NCBI GenBank assembly: GCA_012729455.1
Contig: JAAYDC010000021.1
Location: forward strand, 1-42,306
DNA from: Chloroflexota bacterium
GTDB taxonomy: Bacteria > Chloroflexota > Anaerolineae > UBA1429
Length of the DNA: 42,306 nucleotides
Direction: 5' to 3'
Notes under the pieces: generated by a model
The model's database searches: none
Told to the model about the DNA's origin: nothing
Seen by the model: only the letters and a program-made list of their open reading frames with translations
Shown here: one piece after another, positions 1-7,521 of the stretch
Position numbering within the stretch: the first letter of the stretch is position 1
Layout of the letters: the number at the start of each line of letters is the position of its first letter
Program-made: the position numbers and the translations under genes

Positions 1-1
1 G

Positions 2-322
2 CCCGAAATCGTCACTTGCGTGGTGGCTATGCGCCTGGGTGCCTACGACCTGGCGGTTGGCAACCTGCTTGGAAGCCTGAATTTCAACCTCTTTTCATTG
101 GGGATCACCGACTTTATCTATACCAAAGGGCAATTCTTGCTGGATATCGACCCCATCTTTGGGTTAGTGGGCGTACTGTCGCTTATCCTTGTCGGGATGG
201 TAACGATCTCGAACATCATCGCGCGCCGCCGCGGCCGTCCCGCTCATCTGGATGGTTTCCTGATCACCGTGACTTATATTCTCTCTATTTACTTTGTGTA
301 TCAACGCGGCCTGGGAGGCTGA
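2..322 (+). CDS. CaCA-family cation exchanger, C-terminal part
   Basis: This is the C-terminal ~106 residues of a membrane cation exchanger of the CaCA (Na+/Ca2+ or cation/proton antiporter) superfamily; the start lies outside the window. The reading frame opens with PEIVTCVVAMRLGAYDLA followed by VGNLLGSLNFNLF. This is the second alpha-repeat signature of the family: P-E, then A-R-x-G, then GN-x-x-GS-x-x-FN. Two further hydrophobic segments follow, separated by an RRRGR loop, and the protein stops at TGA 320-322. The ABC ATPase gene starts 3 bases later, so the two are very likely co-transcribed, which suggests a shared role in divalent metal homeostasis. The exact ion cannot be read from the sequence. 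Confidence 0.8.
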   Translation, partial: PEIVTCVVAMRLGAYDLAVGNLLGSLNFNLFSLGITDFIYTKGQFLLDIDPIFGLVGVLSLILVGMVTISNIIARRRGRPAHLDGFLITVTYILSIYFVYQRGLGG

Positions 323-325
323 CCG

Positions 326-1171
326 ATGCAGTTAAAAGTCCTGCCAAGCCCCGCACATGCCCACACGCTGGATACAAATCCGCCCATGGTAGAGCTCAGG
401 GATGTCACTGTAGCATATGCAGATAACGCAGTGCTGAACGATGTGACGCTCAGTATCCCACAGGGCGCGCATGTGGCTGTGGTGGGACCCAACGGAGCCG
501 GTAAATCGACGCTCTTCAAGGCGCTGGCAGGGCTGATTCCGCTGCAGCAGGGCAGCATCCTATGGCGGGGCAAGAGCTTGGGTGCCTCGGGGGTGCGCAT
601 CGCCTATATCCCGCAGCGCTGCGAGGTAGATTGGGAGTTTCCCGTGCTGGTGCGCGATGTGGTGCTGATGGGCCGCTACCGCCAGATCGGTTGGCTCCAC
701 CGCCCCAGCGCGCGCGACCAGGCAGCCACCATGGAAGCCCTCGCACAGCTGGGAATCGCCAACCTGGCCACCAGCCCCATCGGCGAGCTTTCCGGCGGGC
801 AGCAGCAACGCGCCTTTTTAGCGCGCTCTCTAGCACAGGAAGCAGAGCTGTTGCTGGCTGATGAGCCCTTTACCGGCGTGGATGCAAGCACCCAGGAAGT
901 GATCCTGCGGGTGTTTGAGGACTTGCGCGAGCGCGGTGTTACCGTACTGGTCTCGACCCACGACCTGAACATGGCCATTAATCGCTTTACAACCAGCATG
1001 TTACTGAACCAACGGCTGATAGCGTTCGGGCCGTCTGAAGAGGTCTTTACCAGCGACCTGGTGCGGCACACCTTTGACAGCCAGGTGTATGAGGTCGATG
1101 GAGGGTTGGTGATCGACCAGTGCTGCTCGCACGACGGTGAGTTTGATAATGCACACGAATTACAAGATTAA
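326..1171 (+). CDS. Mn/Zn-type ABC transporter ATP-binding protein
   Basis: ATPase subunit (281 aa) of a manganese/zinc/iron chelate-type ABC importer (MntB/ZnuC group). Walker A is GPNGAGKST near residue 54, the signature is LSGGQQQR, Walker B is LLLADEPF and the switch is STHD. The stretch PQRCEVDWEFPVLVRDVVL followed by MGRY is typical of the Mn/Zn branch of the family. The N terminus carries about 20 extra residues before the domain, and the tail has a short Cys/His/acidic run (CCSHDGE) that could touch metal, which is inference. It lies 3 bases after the exchanger and 26 bases before the permease. No substrate-binding protein is visible in the window; it could lie upstream of base 1. Confidence 0.9.
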   Translation: MQLKVLPSPAHAHTLDTNPPMVELRDVTVAYADNAVLNDVTLSIPQGAHVAVVGPNGAGKSTLFKALAGLIPLQQGSILWRGKSLGASGVRIAYIPQRCEVDWEFPVLVRDVVLMGRYRQIGWLHRPSARDQAATMEALAQLGIANLATSPIGELSGGQQQRAFLARSLAQEAELLLADEPFTGVDASTQEVILRVFEDLRERGVTVLVSTHDLNMAINRFTTSMLLNQRLIAFGPSEEVFTSDLVRHTFDSQVYEVDGGLVIDQCCSHDGEFDNAHELQD

Positions 1172-1197
1172 CGCATCCACTGCGAGGCTACCATACC

Positions 1198-2043
1198 ATG
1201 TTTGATGTGATCACCGCGCCGCTGATCTATGGCTTTATGCAACGCGGATTGGCAGCCGCCATATTGGTAGGCATAGTTTGCAGCGTCATCGGCTGTTATA
1301 TCGTGCTGCGGGGCATGGCTTTTCTGGGGGATGCCATGGCGCACGCTATTCTTCCGGGTGTGGCAGTGGCCTATCTCCTGCGCGGTAATCTTCTAGTCGG
1401 TGCGTTGGCAGCCGCGATCCTGGTGGCACTCGGTATCGGGACGCTCACGCGCGGTAGCTCAATCAAAGAAGATACCGCCATCGGCATCCTCTTTGCCGCC
1501 AGCCTGGCACTGGGTGTTGCCATGATCAGCTCGCTGCAGAGCTATGCTACCGATCTTTCGCATATCCTGTTTGGCAACATCCTGGGGGTCAGCAATCAGG
1601 ACCTCTTGCTCTGCGGTATTCTGGGTGCTGCTGTACTGGTCGTCGTGGTGATGCTGTACAAGGAATTCCTGCTGGTGGCGTTCGATCCGGTATTGGCTGC
1701 GACGCTGCGCTTGCCGGCCGGGGCTATCAACGCCCTCTTGCTGGTGCTGATCGCTGTTACCGTGGTGATCTCACTGCAGACCGTTGGCGTGGGGCTGGTC
1801 ACGGCCCTGCTGGTGACGCCAGCAGCAACTGCTAGGCTGATCACCCGCCGGCTGGGTACCATGATGCTGCTGAGCGCGGCGTTCGGAGTGATCTCAGCCG
1901 TCGTCGGGTTGTACTTTTCTTATTATGTCAATATTGCTTCGGGACCCGCCATCGTGCTGACGGCTACAGCCATCTTCTTGCTGGTGTTTCTATTTGCGCC
2001 TGCCAAAGGCGTTCTGCCCAGGATGCTGCGCCGTTTGCGCTAA
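1198..2043 (+). CDS. Mn/Zn-type ABC transporter permease
   Basis: Integral membrane permease (281 aa) of the MntC/ZnuB (ABC-3) family, partner of the ATPase just upstream. About eight hydrophobic segments are visible. The N-terminal half has the family hallmark GCYIVLRGMAFLGDAMAHAI followed by LPGVAVAYL, and later TVGVGLVTALLVTPAATARL, which matches the conserved cytoplasmic coupling region. Length is normal for the family. The gene ends 12 bases before the convergent GH15-like gene on the other strand, so this metal operon ends here. Whether it carries Mn, Zn or Fe cannot be decided from the permease sequence. Confidence 0.9.
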   Translation: MFDVITAPLIYGFMQRGLAAAILVGIVCSVIGCYIVLRGMAFLGDAMAHAILPGVAVAYLLRGNLLVGALAAAILVALGIGTLTRGSSIKEDTAIGILFAASLALGVAMISSLQSYATDLSHILFGNILGVSNQDLLLCGILGAAVLVVVVMLYKEFLLVAFDPVLAATLRLPAGAINALLLVLIAVTVVISLQTVGVGLVTALLVTPAATARLITRRLGTMMLLSAAFGVISAVVGLYFSYYVNIASGPAIVLTATAIFLLVFLFAPAKGVLPRMLRRLR

Positions 2044-2055
2044 CTCCCTGCTCTA

Positions 2056-3924
2056 CTATGCAGGTTTTTGCGCTCCCCAATAAGCCGACAGTGCGGCGAT
2101 GCTCACACCCGTTTCCCAGGTGCGTGCGCGGCAGCAGTACGGCTTTGGTTGGCCGTCGCGCTGGTAATACTCGACCCACACTCCAATGCTATCACGCTGC
2201 GCCATCATGCGCTGGTAAGCGGCTTGCGATTGTGGATGCGCCAGGTGAGTGAGTGTCAGACTTAGCAGAGCCGGATCGTAGCCGACAAAACCCTCGATGC
2301 CCGGTACCGAAGGAATCGTGCCGTCTTGGGCGGCCTGCGCCAGAATATGGTCGGCGATAGGTCGCAGTGCGGCTCTATCCAGCACAGGAGAGCCCAAATA
2401 CACCGGCAGCAGCGACACCGAGTTGACCTCGAGCTTGTTCAAAGGCGGTGAGGCTACCTCGCGAGTGTTGTAGCAAATTGGGCAGAGATACTGCCCGCTG
2501 GCGGAACGCTCGAGCCAGCCAAAGTTTTCGGTATAGCAGCCACCGCAGACACCGTGGCGAAAACGCGGAGGGTTCGTCAGGGCTTCACGTTCAGGGGCGT
2601 TGGCCCAGATGCGCGCGCCCTTCACAAAGTGCTGGCGATATGCCGCCTCAGCCTGCAGCACGACTTCACGGGCTGCCGAGGCGTGCTCATCTGACCACAG
2701 GCCCTCTTCGAGCGCCCAGCCGGCCAGCCAGCGTCCAGCCTCAATGAGCGCCAGGGTCGAATCAGCCGAGCCATGGTTGAGCCCGTGGCGCGGATAAAAG
2801 CCGCCCGCCACATAGGTTTCATCGCCGTTAAAGGGCAGCATCCCGCCCGCCAGATGTCGCAGCGGCGTCACCCAGCAGTGCTGCAGGAGCGGCCATAGCG
2901 TACGCACGTAGGTCCTATCACCACTGGCAGCCAGATAATCACGCGCCTGCAGGATGAAATACGAGGTCGTCTCGACCTCATCGTTTTCGTGTACGTGGCG
3001 GATCAGGTCATGCCCGAGGCTCTCGGCGGTCTGCAGTGTGCCATAGCGCTCGAACTTGTGGTAGCGGTAAGCCAGTGCGCGCCGCGCCTCGTCGAGCATC
3101 CCGAGCGCCACGAGTCCGCGGGAGGCTCCATACCCATCGCGCAGATACGCATAGCGAAAGGGCGGTCCGGCGATCAGCCCGCCATCGGCAGACTGGCTGG
3201 TTTTCAGCAGGATAGCAGCATCATCCATGGCCTGCTGCGCCTCTGCATCCGGCGGGATGACCGGTATGCGCGCCTGGCGCTCCGCCGAGAATGCCTCCCA
3301 CCAACGCCGAGTCTGGGAGAGCAGATCTCCAGCGTTACGCCCAGCGAGCGCTTCGGCGACCAGCTTGCCCTCACCCAGGCGCCAGGCCCCGATAACCTGC
3401 AATACCGAGTAGCCCGGCTTGACGACCAGGCACAGACTGTGGGCATCGATCGGCTCAAGGGCGGCTGCCCCTCGCACCGCTACCCAATGGTAGTGCCATA
3501 GCGGATCGCCATAGAACATGATGCGCTGCCCGGGCCGCAGCACACCGAGGTAGGTATCCGGCAGGTCACTGCAGGCTACAACCTGGCTGGCAGCGTTAAA
3601 GGTAATCAACCAAGCGAGCTCGCTGCCCTCTGCCTGAAAGATGCGCGTGTAGATGCTCTGGTCGGGCTGTATGAACTCCGTCATCGCGGCACGCCCGCCA
3701 TCGTAGGCAAGGGAGTGCTGCCAGATGGCAGTACCGGGTTCGCGCTGAGCCTCATCACACAGCTGGATACCCTCTTGCAGCCGTATGCTCAGCGAATCCG
3801 GCGAGCTAAAGGGCGGTCCCGCCAGGGCGGTTACCTCGGGGCCGCACGAAAAGGCGAACATGGCGCCATTACCAAAGGTGTGGATCCCGCCATCATCGGG
3901 AACACCGGTCTGCCAAACACGCAT
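2056..3924 (-). CDS. GH15-like (alpha/alpha)6 glycosidase with zinc ribbon, last gene of the B12 operon
   Basis: Cytosolic 622-aa protein without signal peptide. Residues 1-220 form a beta-rich N-terminal part and ~225-620 an alpha/alpha toroid resembling glucoamylase-like GH15 enzymes, with RYAYLRDGYGASRGLVALGM near 257-276 and HENDEVETTSYFILQARDY near 312-330. Inside the toroid (460-484) sits a CxxC-x17-CxxC cluster (C460, C463, C481, C484), which looks like a structural zinc ribbon and is not standard for GH15. The start at 3924 is chosen because AGGAGG lies about 8 bases upstream; a longer reading to 3990 would overlap the preceding gene. Only 16 bases separate it from that gene, so it should be expressed under the cobalamin riboswitch. 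The substrate is unknown, and a non-catalytic role is possible. Confidence 0.7.
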   Translation of the reverse strand: MRVWQTGVPDDGGIHTFGNGAMFAFSCGPEVTALAGPPFSSPDSLSIRLQEGIQLCDEAQREPGTAIWQHSLAYDGGRAAMTEFIQPDQSIYTRIFQAEGSELAWLITFNAASQVVACSDLPDTYLGVLRPGQRIMFYGDPLWHYHWVAVRGAAALEPIDAHSLCLVVKPGYSVLQVIGAWRLGEGKLVAEALAGRNAGDLLSQTRRWWEAFSAERQARIPVIPPDAEAQQAMDDAAILLKTSQSADGGLIAGPPFRYAYLRDGYGASRGLVALGMLDEARRALAYRYHKFERYGTLQTAESLGHDLIRHVHENDEVETTSYFILQARDYLAASGDRTYVRTLWPLLQHCWVTPLRHLAGGMLPFNGDETYVAGGFYPRHGLNHGSADSTLALIEAGRWLAGWALEEGLWSDEHASAAREVVLQAEAAYRQHFVKGARIWANAPEREALTNPPRFRHGVCGGCYTENFGWLERSASGQYLCPICYNTREVASPPLNKLEVNSVSLLPVYLGSPVLDRAALRPIADHILAQAAQDGTIPSVPGIEGFVGYDPALLSLTLTHLAHPQSQAAYQRMMAQRDSIGVWVEYYQRDGQPKPYCCRARTWETGVSIAALSAYWGAQKPA

Positions 3925-3940
3925 GTCAGATCCTCCTGGC

Positions 3941-4999
3941 TTAGTCGATGCGTCCCTGTCGTTCGCGCCGGCGCCGCAACACCAGCACATAGCCGATCGC
4001 CGTCAGCAGCAAGAGCGCCAGCCCGACAAACGCCCATAACGAACGGCGCTCTTCCGCTGCAGTATCGACGGCAGGCGTGCCGGTGAGTGCCGCATTCGTG
4101 GCTGATTCTGCGATGGCGGTAGCCGAGTGGTCGGGACCGTCGGTAGCCTGGGTCACGGGAACGGTAGCGCTTGGGGTGGCTTGTGCAGCCGCTGTGGCAG
4201 TACGAGCGTTACTCGGCAATGGCGTCAGCAGCCCGCGGGGAGTACGCGTTCCCATCTCAGAATCTGTGTCGGCAACGGACGGTGTATTCGTCGCAGCTTT
4301 TGCATCAGTGGGCTGTCCGCCGGCAGCCTCCGTTTGCGCTGGATAGGGGTCGTAGGTTGGTTCGGCATCTGCCGGGGGAGGTGGTGGCACCTCTGACGTG
4401 CTCGAGCCCGGATCCGGGTAAGGATACGTTTCCTGCGGTATGGTGGTAGGTGCTGTGATCGCTGCGGCTTCCTGTTTGGAGTCTGGCATGGCGCAACCGC
4501 CCAGGCTGGCTGGCGCAGACGGTTTGGTCTTGCCATCACCCCATACCCAGGCATTTACTGAGCCTGGCAGGACGACTTGCTGCGCGGCTCCGCGGCTGGC
4601 ATAGGTCCAGTCTGAGCCAGACCAGACCCAATAGCTCCAATACAGGCAATCCGCGCCCTGGCACTGGCAAAAACAGACCTCTTCTGGGTAAACACATCCG
4701 ACATGCTCGATCTTGCAAACCGTCATCCCCAAGCCGGGGGTCTGCTGCGAGACCATCTGTATGCCCGACCTGACCAGTAACTGTTCACCCGTCAGTTGGG
4801 CTTCGTTAAACTCAACGCAGCGTACCAGGGGAGCGCCGCTGTCGAACAGGATGATCAGGGTCGCCTGGTTGGGCGCTTCTGCATGGCTGGCTGCCCCCGG
4901 CACGCCCAAGAGCATCAACATCAGGATGGTTGTTACAAGGCAGCTGCGTAACTGCGTGGATCTACTCACTGACACCTCTGATGTACAAGATGCAGGCAT
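3941..4999 (-). CDS. Membrane-anchored transcobalamin-like (DUF4430-like) surface protein
   Basis: Exported 352-aa protein. Residues ~15-40 form a signal sequence. Residues ~45-165 form a small beta domain with the pattern LTGEQLLVRSGI, VCKIEHVGC, a Cys-rich CFCQCQGADC, YWSYWVW, W-TYASRGA and NAWVWGDG. This resembles the DUF4430 / transcobalamin-like C-terminal family. Residues ~170-315 are a Pro/Thr/Ala-rich linker, ~320-342 a membrane helix and RRRRERQGR a cytoplasmic anchor. So the beta domain should be displayed outside the cell on a stalk. The start is supported by GGAGG 7 bases upstream. It follows the toroid gene by 29 bases. Assignment to the transcobalamin-like fold is from motif pattern only; ligand binding is inferred from the riboswitch context. 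Confidence 0.72.
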   Translation of the reverse strand: MPASCTSEVSVSRSTQLRSCLVTTILMLMLLGVPGAASHAEAPNQATLIILFDSGAPLVRCVEFNEAQLTGEQLLVRSGIQMVSQQTPGLGMTVCKIEHVGCVYPEEVCFCQCQGADCLYWSYWVWSGSDWTYASRGAAQQVVLPGSVNAWVWGDGKTKPSAPASLGGCAMPDSKQEAAAITAPTTIPQETYPYPDPGSSTSEVPPPPPADAEPTYDPYPAQTEAAGGQPTDAKAATNTPSVADTDSEMGTRTPRGLLTPLPSNARTATAAAQATPSATVPVTQATDGPDHSATAIAESATNAALTGTPAVDTAAEERRSLWAFVGLALLLLTAIGYVLVLRRRRERQGRID

Positions 5000-5028
5000 G
5001 AAGTTGCCTCCATGCCTGCTTGCTTAGA

Positions 5029-7146
5029 TTAGTGTACAGAGAGTGTATAGCTCGCTGCCAGATCGGGCAAGTAGTTGTATACCTGGATCAACACCGTCTC
5101 TCCAGGCACCACTGTCACCTCGGCACTGGCAGAGCCGTCAGATGCGCCGGCTTCGGCTAACGTGCCTGTCTGGTCGTACAGATTAACGCCCAGCGCACGC
5201 GAGACCAGCTTGTCGCCCGGCAGGCCCTCAAGCTCCACTTGCACACTGGAGACACCCTCGGGCACCACCAGGATATAGTAGCGATAGGCGCCTGCGTTCG
5301 AACCGTACAGGGTTGCCGATTGCACCGCATCGAGCGTGATGCTGCTGGCGTACTGAGGAACCACACCGACAGCTATAGGGAAGATAGCGCCGGAAAGCGC
5401 CGGGATCACCTGAGCGGTCGACAGCAGATCACCACCGGTACCTGCTTGCCATTCGAATGAGCCGTCGCTTGTCTGGAAGCCAGCAAGGCATTCAAGCGGG
5501 GTAACGGGCGTCACATCGCCGCGGATCCACTCGTCGGAGCCCTCTGTATCGATGCCCAACGCCGTTAGTGAAGAGATCACCAGTGCCGTCGAGTTGCTAT
5601 CTGAACTAGTCGAGACCGCAAGATCAAATGGAAAACCACTATCGGCGTTCTGCTGGCCGCGCAGGTAGGCAATAGCCGCGTCCACAACCTCGTCACCGCC
5701 TCGCCGGCTGGTAGCTGCCAAAGTCTGCAAGACAATGGCCGTCGAGTTGGTATCGCTAGCTTCCCCAGCGGCCCATCCCCAGCCGCCATCGCTGTTTTGT
5801 TGGCTGATCAGCCAATCCACCGCAGGCTGCGGCAGCGTGGCACCGGTCGCCAGCACACCCCAGATCGCCAGCGACTGGTTCCATATACTCTGGTAACTGT
5901 CGTACAGGCCGGTTGAGGGATCATAGGCTTGTGCGAACATCTCCGCCAGCAACGGATTTACGCTGAGCGGGTTGATCCCTGCCAGACTTAGCCCGGCTGC
6001 AAGACGGCCAGCGGTGCCCACATCCTGGGGGGCAGCAGCAGGCGAGGCCAGGTAATCGAGCAGCGAATCTCCTGCCGCATTGCGCCACTCAGCCGGGTTA
6101 CGGCCAGCAGCTGCAACCGCCAGCAGGACCTGCGAGCTGGGCCCCAGACTGCCAAAGGAGCCGGCATAGCTGCCATCCGGCTGCTGCATGGCCTGCAGGG
6201 CTGCCAGAGCTCTATCACGTGACGCGGCAACATTGGTATAAACGAGGCTACGGCCCAATAAAGCCGGGATGGCCTGTGCCGTCGCCAGCAGGTTGGCATC
6301 GGTATCGGCCTGCCAGACAAAGGCGCCATTTTCGAGCTGGAACCCCAGCAGCGCCTCTGCGGGTGTAAGGCCATTAGAAAACAGAGAAGCATCGTCTCCA
6401 GCCACGCCCAGTGCGAGCAGGGCTTGCAGCGAGGTGGCCGTTGAGTTGGCATCCGCATCAGTGCCCCAGTCGCTCGAGAAGGTAAACCCGCCCTGCGGGC
6501 TCAGCTGCGTTACCAGATAGTTGCTGCCGCGCGTGAGCACGGCCTTTTCAACACGGGCTGCCAGGAGTGCCTGCAGCACGAACGCCGTGGTGTTGGAATC
6601 GGTACCATAGCCCGGGCCCCATTCCCAGCCACCATTGGTTTGCTGCAGGTCAACCAGGCTCTTAACGAGCTTGGCCGGCAAGGCTTCGCCAGCAGCGCGT
6701 AAACCCAACAAGCTCCAGGCTGCTGCAATGGCGGTCATCTCTTCCGGGGGCGTATCCGCGAGCTGCCCGTTAAGATGCTCCACCAGGTTCATACTGCCGA
6801 ACGCCCGTGGGTCTGCCCCAGCCATCGAGACGGCGGTGAGCAGTTTGCCGGTAGCGCCCGCGTCGGTGGTATAGCCCTCTGCCTGTTCAGCCAGATAGCC
6901 GAGAGCGGCAGAGACATCCCGCCGGGCGGCAGTCTGCGCCAAAACGGCTTCGATCGTCATTGAGGCGCTGTCGCCATAAGAGCCATCGGGGGCCTGCTGC
7001 GAGGCAAGCCAGCCGAGAGCGCGCTCGACTGCATTCGCGTGCGCTGGCGCCTGCCCGAGCGCTACGCCCGGGAACGCAGCCAACAGAAGAGAAACGACCA
7101 GCAGCCAAACGACGATGCGCCGGCTGCGCAATGATACTGTGTGCAT
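5029..7146 (-). CDS. Secreted tandem alpha/alpha-toroid protein (prenyltransferase/intrinsic-factor-like repeats)
   Basis: Exported 705-aa protein with a signal peptide (residues 1-31, RRIVVWLLVVSLLLAAFPG). Residues ~38-300 and ~305-575 are two similar alpha/alpha toroids built of repeats such as QTNGGWEWGPGYGTDSNTTA and QNSDGGWGWAAGEASDTNST. Each half ends in a matching unit (LLGFQLENGAFVWQADTDAN and LAGFQTSDGSFEWQAGTGGD), so the protein arose by internal duplication. Residues ~590-705 form a beta-sandwich-like C-terminal domain. Pfam would probably call the repeats prenyltransferase/squalene oxidase, but no DxDD cyclase motif is present and the protein is secreted. The same fold forms the B12-binding alpha domain of intrinsic factor and transcobalamin. 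Start: AAGGAGG, 4 bases, ATG. It is the first gene behind the cobalamin riboswitch. Confidence 0.78.
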   Translation of the reverse strand: MHTVSLRSRRIVVWLLVVSLLLAAFPGVALGQAPAHANAVERALGWLASQQAPDGSYGDSASMTIEAVLAQTAARRDVSAALGYLAEQAEGYTTDAGATGKLLTAVSMAGADPRAFGSMNLVEHLNGQLADTPPEEMTAIAAAWSLLGLRAAGEALPAKLVKSLVDLQQTNGGWEWGPGYGTDSNTTAFVLQALLAARVEKAVLTRGSNYLVTQLSPQGGFTFSSDWGTDADANSTATSLQALLALGVAGDDASLFSNGLTPAEALLGFQLENGAFVWQADTDANLLATAQAIPALLGRSLVYTNVAASRDRALAALQAMQQPDGSYAGSFGSLGPSSQVLLAVAAAGRNPAEWRNAAGDSLLDYLASPAAAPQDVGTAGRLAAGLSLAGINPLSVNPLLAEMFAQAYDPSTGLYDSYQSIWNQSLAIWGVLATGATLPQPAVDWLISQQNSDGGWGWAAGEASDTNSTAIVLQTLAATSRRGGDEVVDAAIAYLRGQQNADSGFPFDLAVSTSSDSNSTALVISSLTALGIDTEGSDEWIRGDVTPVTPLECLAGFQTSDGSFEWQAGTGGDLLSTAQVIPALSGAIFPIAVGVVPQYASSITLDAVQSATLYGSNAGAYRYYILVVPEGVSSVQVELEGLPGDKLVSRALGVNLYDQTGTLAEAGASDGSASAEVTVVPGETVLIQVYNYLPDLAASYTLSVH

Positions 7147-7230
7147 GGTACCTCCTTATATGTAATGAATTGGTAACAACACGGACCCAGTTTGTGCGAT
7201 AGCTGCTCCTTCCCTCGTCGGCCGGGCAAC

Positions 7231-7252
7231 AAAACCCCCCCGCGAAGGGGGG
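7231..7252 (-). terminator. Intrinsic terminator of the cobalamin riboswitch
   Basis: On the minus strand a C6 / G6 stem with a TTCGC loop is followed directly by TTTTG. It lies between the riboswitch core and the first gene (7146), the usual place of a transcription-attenuation expression platform. Just upstream, GGGTA-AAGC-TACCC (about 7264-7250) can form an alternative hairpin that uses the C bases of the terminator stem, so it is a candidate antiterminator. Confidence 0.8.
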
Positions 7253-7300
7253 TAGCTTTACCCATCCCGCCGCCTTTGACTCGAAGGCCGAGGTTGTATA

Positions 7301-7412
7301 GTCGTCAGGCTGGGACCTGGCTCGTCTTGCGACTTACAGTTGCGGCACAGCGCCGGACTCGCACCGGCTTCACCATCGCGCTCGCGGCATCCGGGCCAAC
7401 GAGCACCTGACC
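7301..7412 (-). promoter_or_regulatory. Cobalamin riboswitch
   Basis: Read on the minus strand, the leader holds GAAGCCGGTGCGAGTCCGGC then GCTGTGCCGCAACTGTAA (7371-7332), which closely matches the conserved B12-box core of cobalamin riboswitches. It continues with AGCCAGGTCCCAGCCTGAC. The first bases GTCAGG (near 7411) pair with CCTGAC (near 7304), closing the outer stem. It sits directly after a strong promoter and before an intrinsic terminator and the toroid gene. In known members of this RNA class adenosyl- or methylcobalamin binding lowers expression, so the operon 7146-2056 should be induced when B12 is scarce. Confidence 0.92.
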
Positions 7413-7418
7413 ATATTT

Positions 7419-7447
7419 ATCATAAACTAGCACCCGGCCGCTGTCAA
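7419..7447 (-). promoter_or_regulatory. Sigma70 promoter of the B12 operon
   Basis: On the minus strand, TTGACA (7447-7442), a 17-base spacer and TATGAT (7424-7419): a perfect -35 and a 5/6 -10. The expected start of transcription, around 7412, coincides with the first base-paired segment of the riboswitch. Confidence 0.82.
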
Positions 7448-7457
7448 GCGCAAGAGA

Positions 7458-7486
7458 TTGCGGGGCATGTGGGGCACCGTTATACT
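7458..7486 (+). promoter_or_regulatory. Promoter of the GH116 gene
   Basis: TTGCGG (7458-7463), a 17-base spacer and TATACT (7481-7486), upstream of the AGGAGG-ATG of the GH116 gene. It diverges from the riboswitch promoter, with 10 bases between the two -35 boxes. The same two hexamers with the same spacing recur at 14608-14636. Confidence 0.6.
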
Positions 7487-7521
7487 TGCTCCAAACGTGC
7501 GGCAATACTAGGAGGTGCCCG

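Noticed and set aside
326-2043. Link between the Mn/Zn ABC genes and the B12 operon (cobalt supply)
   Set aside because: The genes are convergent and separately transcribed, and the ATPase matches the Mn/Zn branch. Nothing in the sequence supports cobalt.
3925-3990. Longer N terminus for the GH15-like protein
   Set aside because: It overlaps the preceding gene and lies upstream of a clear AGGAGG site for ATG 3924.
5029-7146. Annotation of the toroid protein as a squalene/hopene or terpene cyclase
   Set aside because: It has a signal peptide, no DxDD-type catalytic motif and a cobalamin riboswitch upstream, none of which fits a triterpene cyclase; only the repeat fold is shared.
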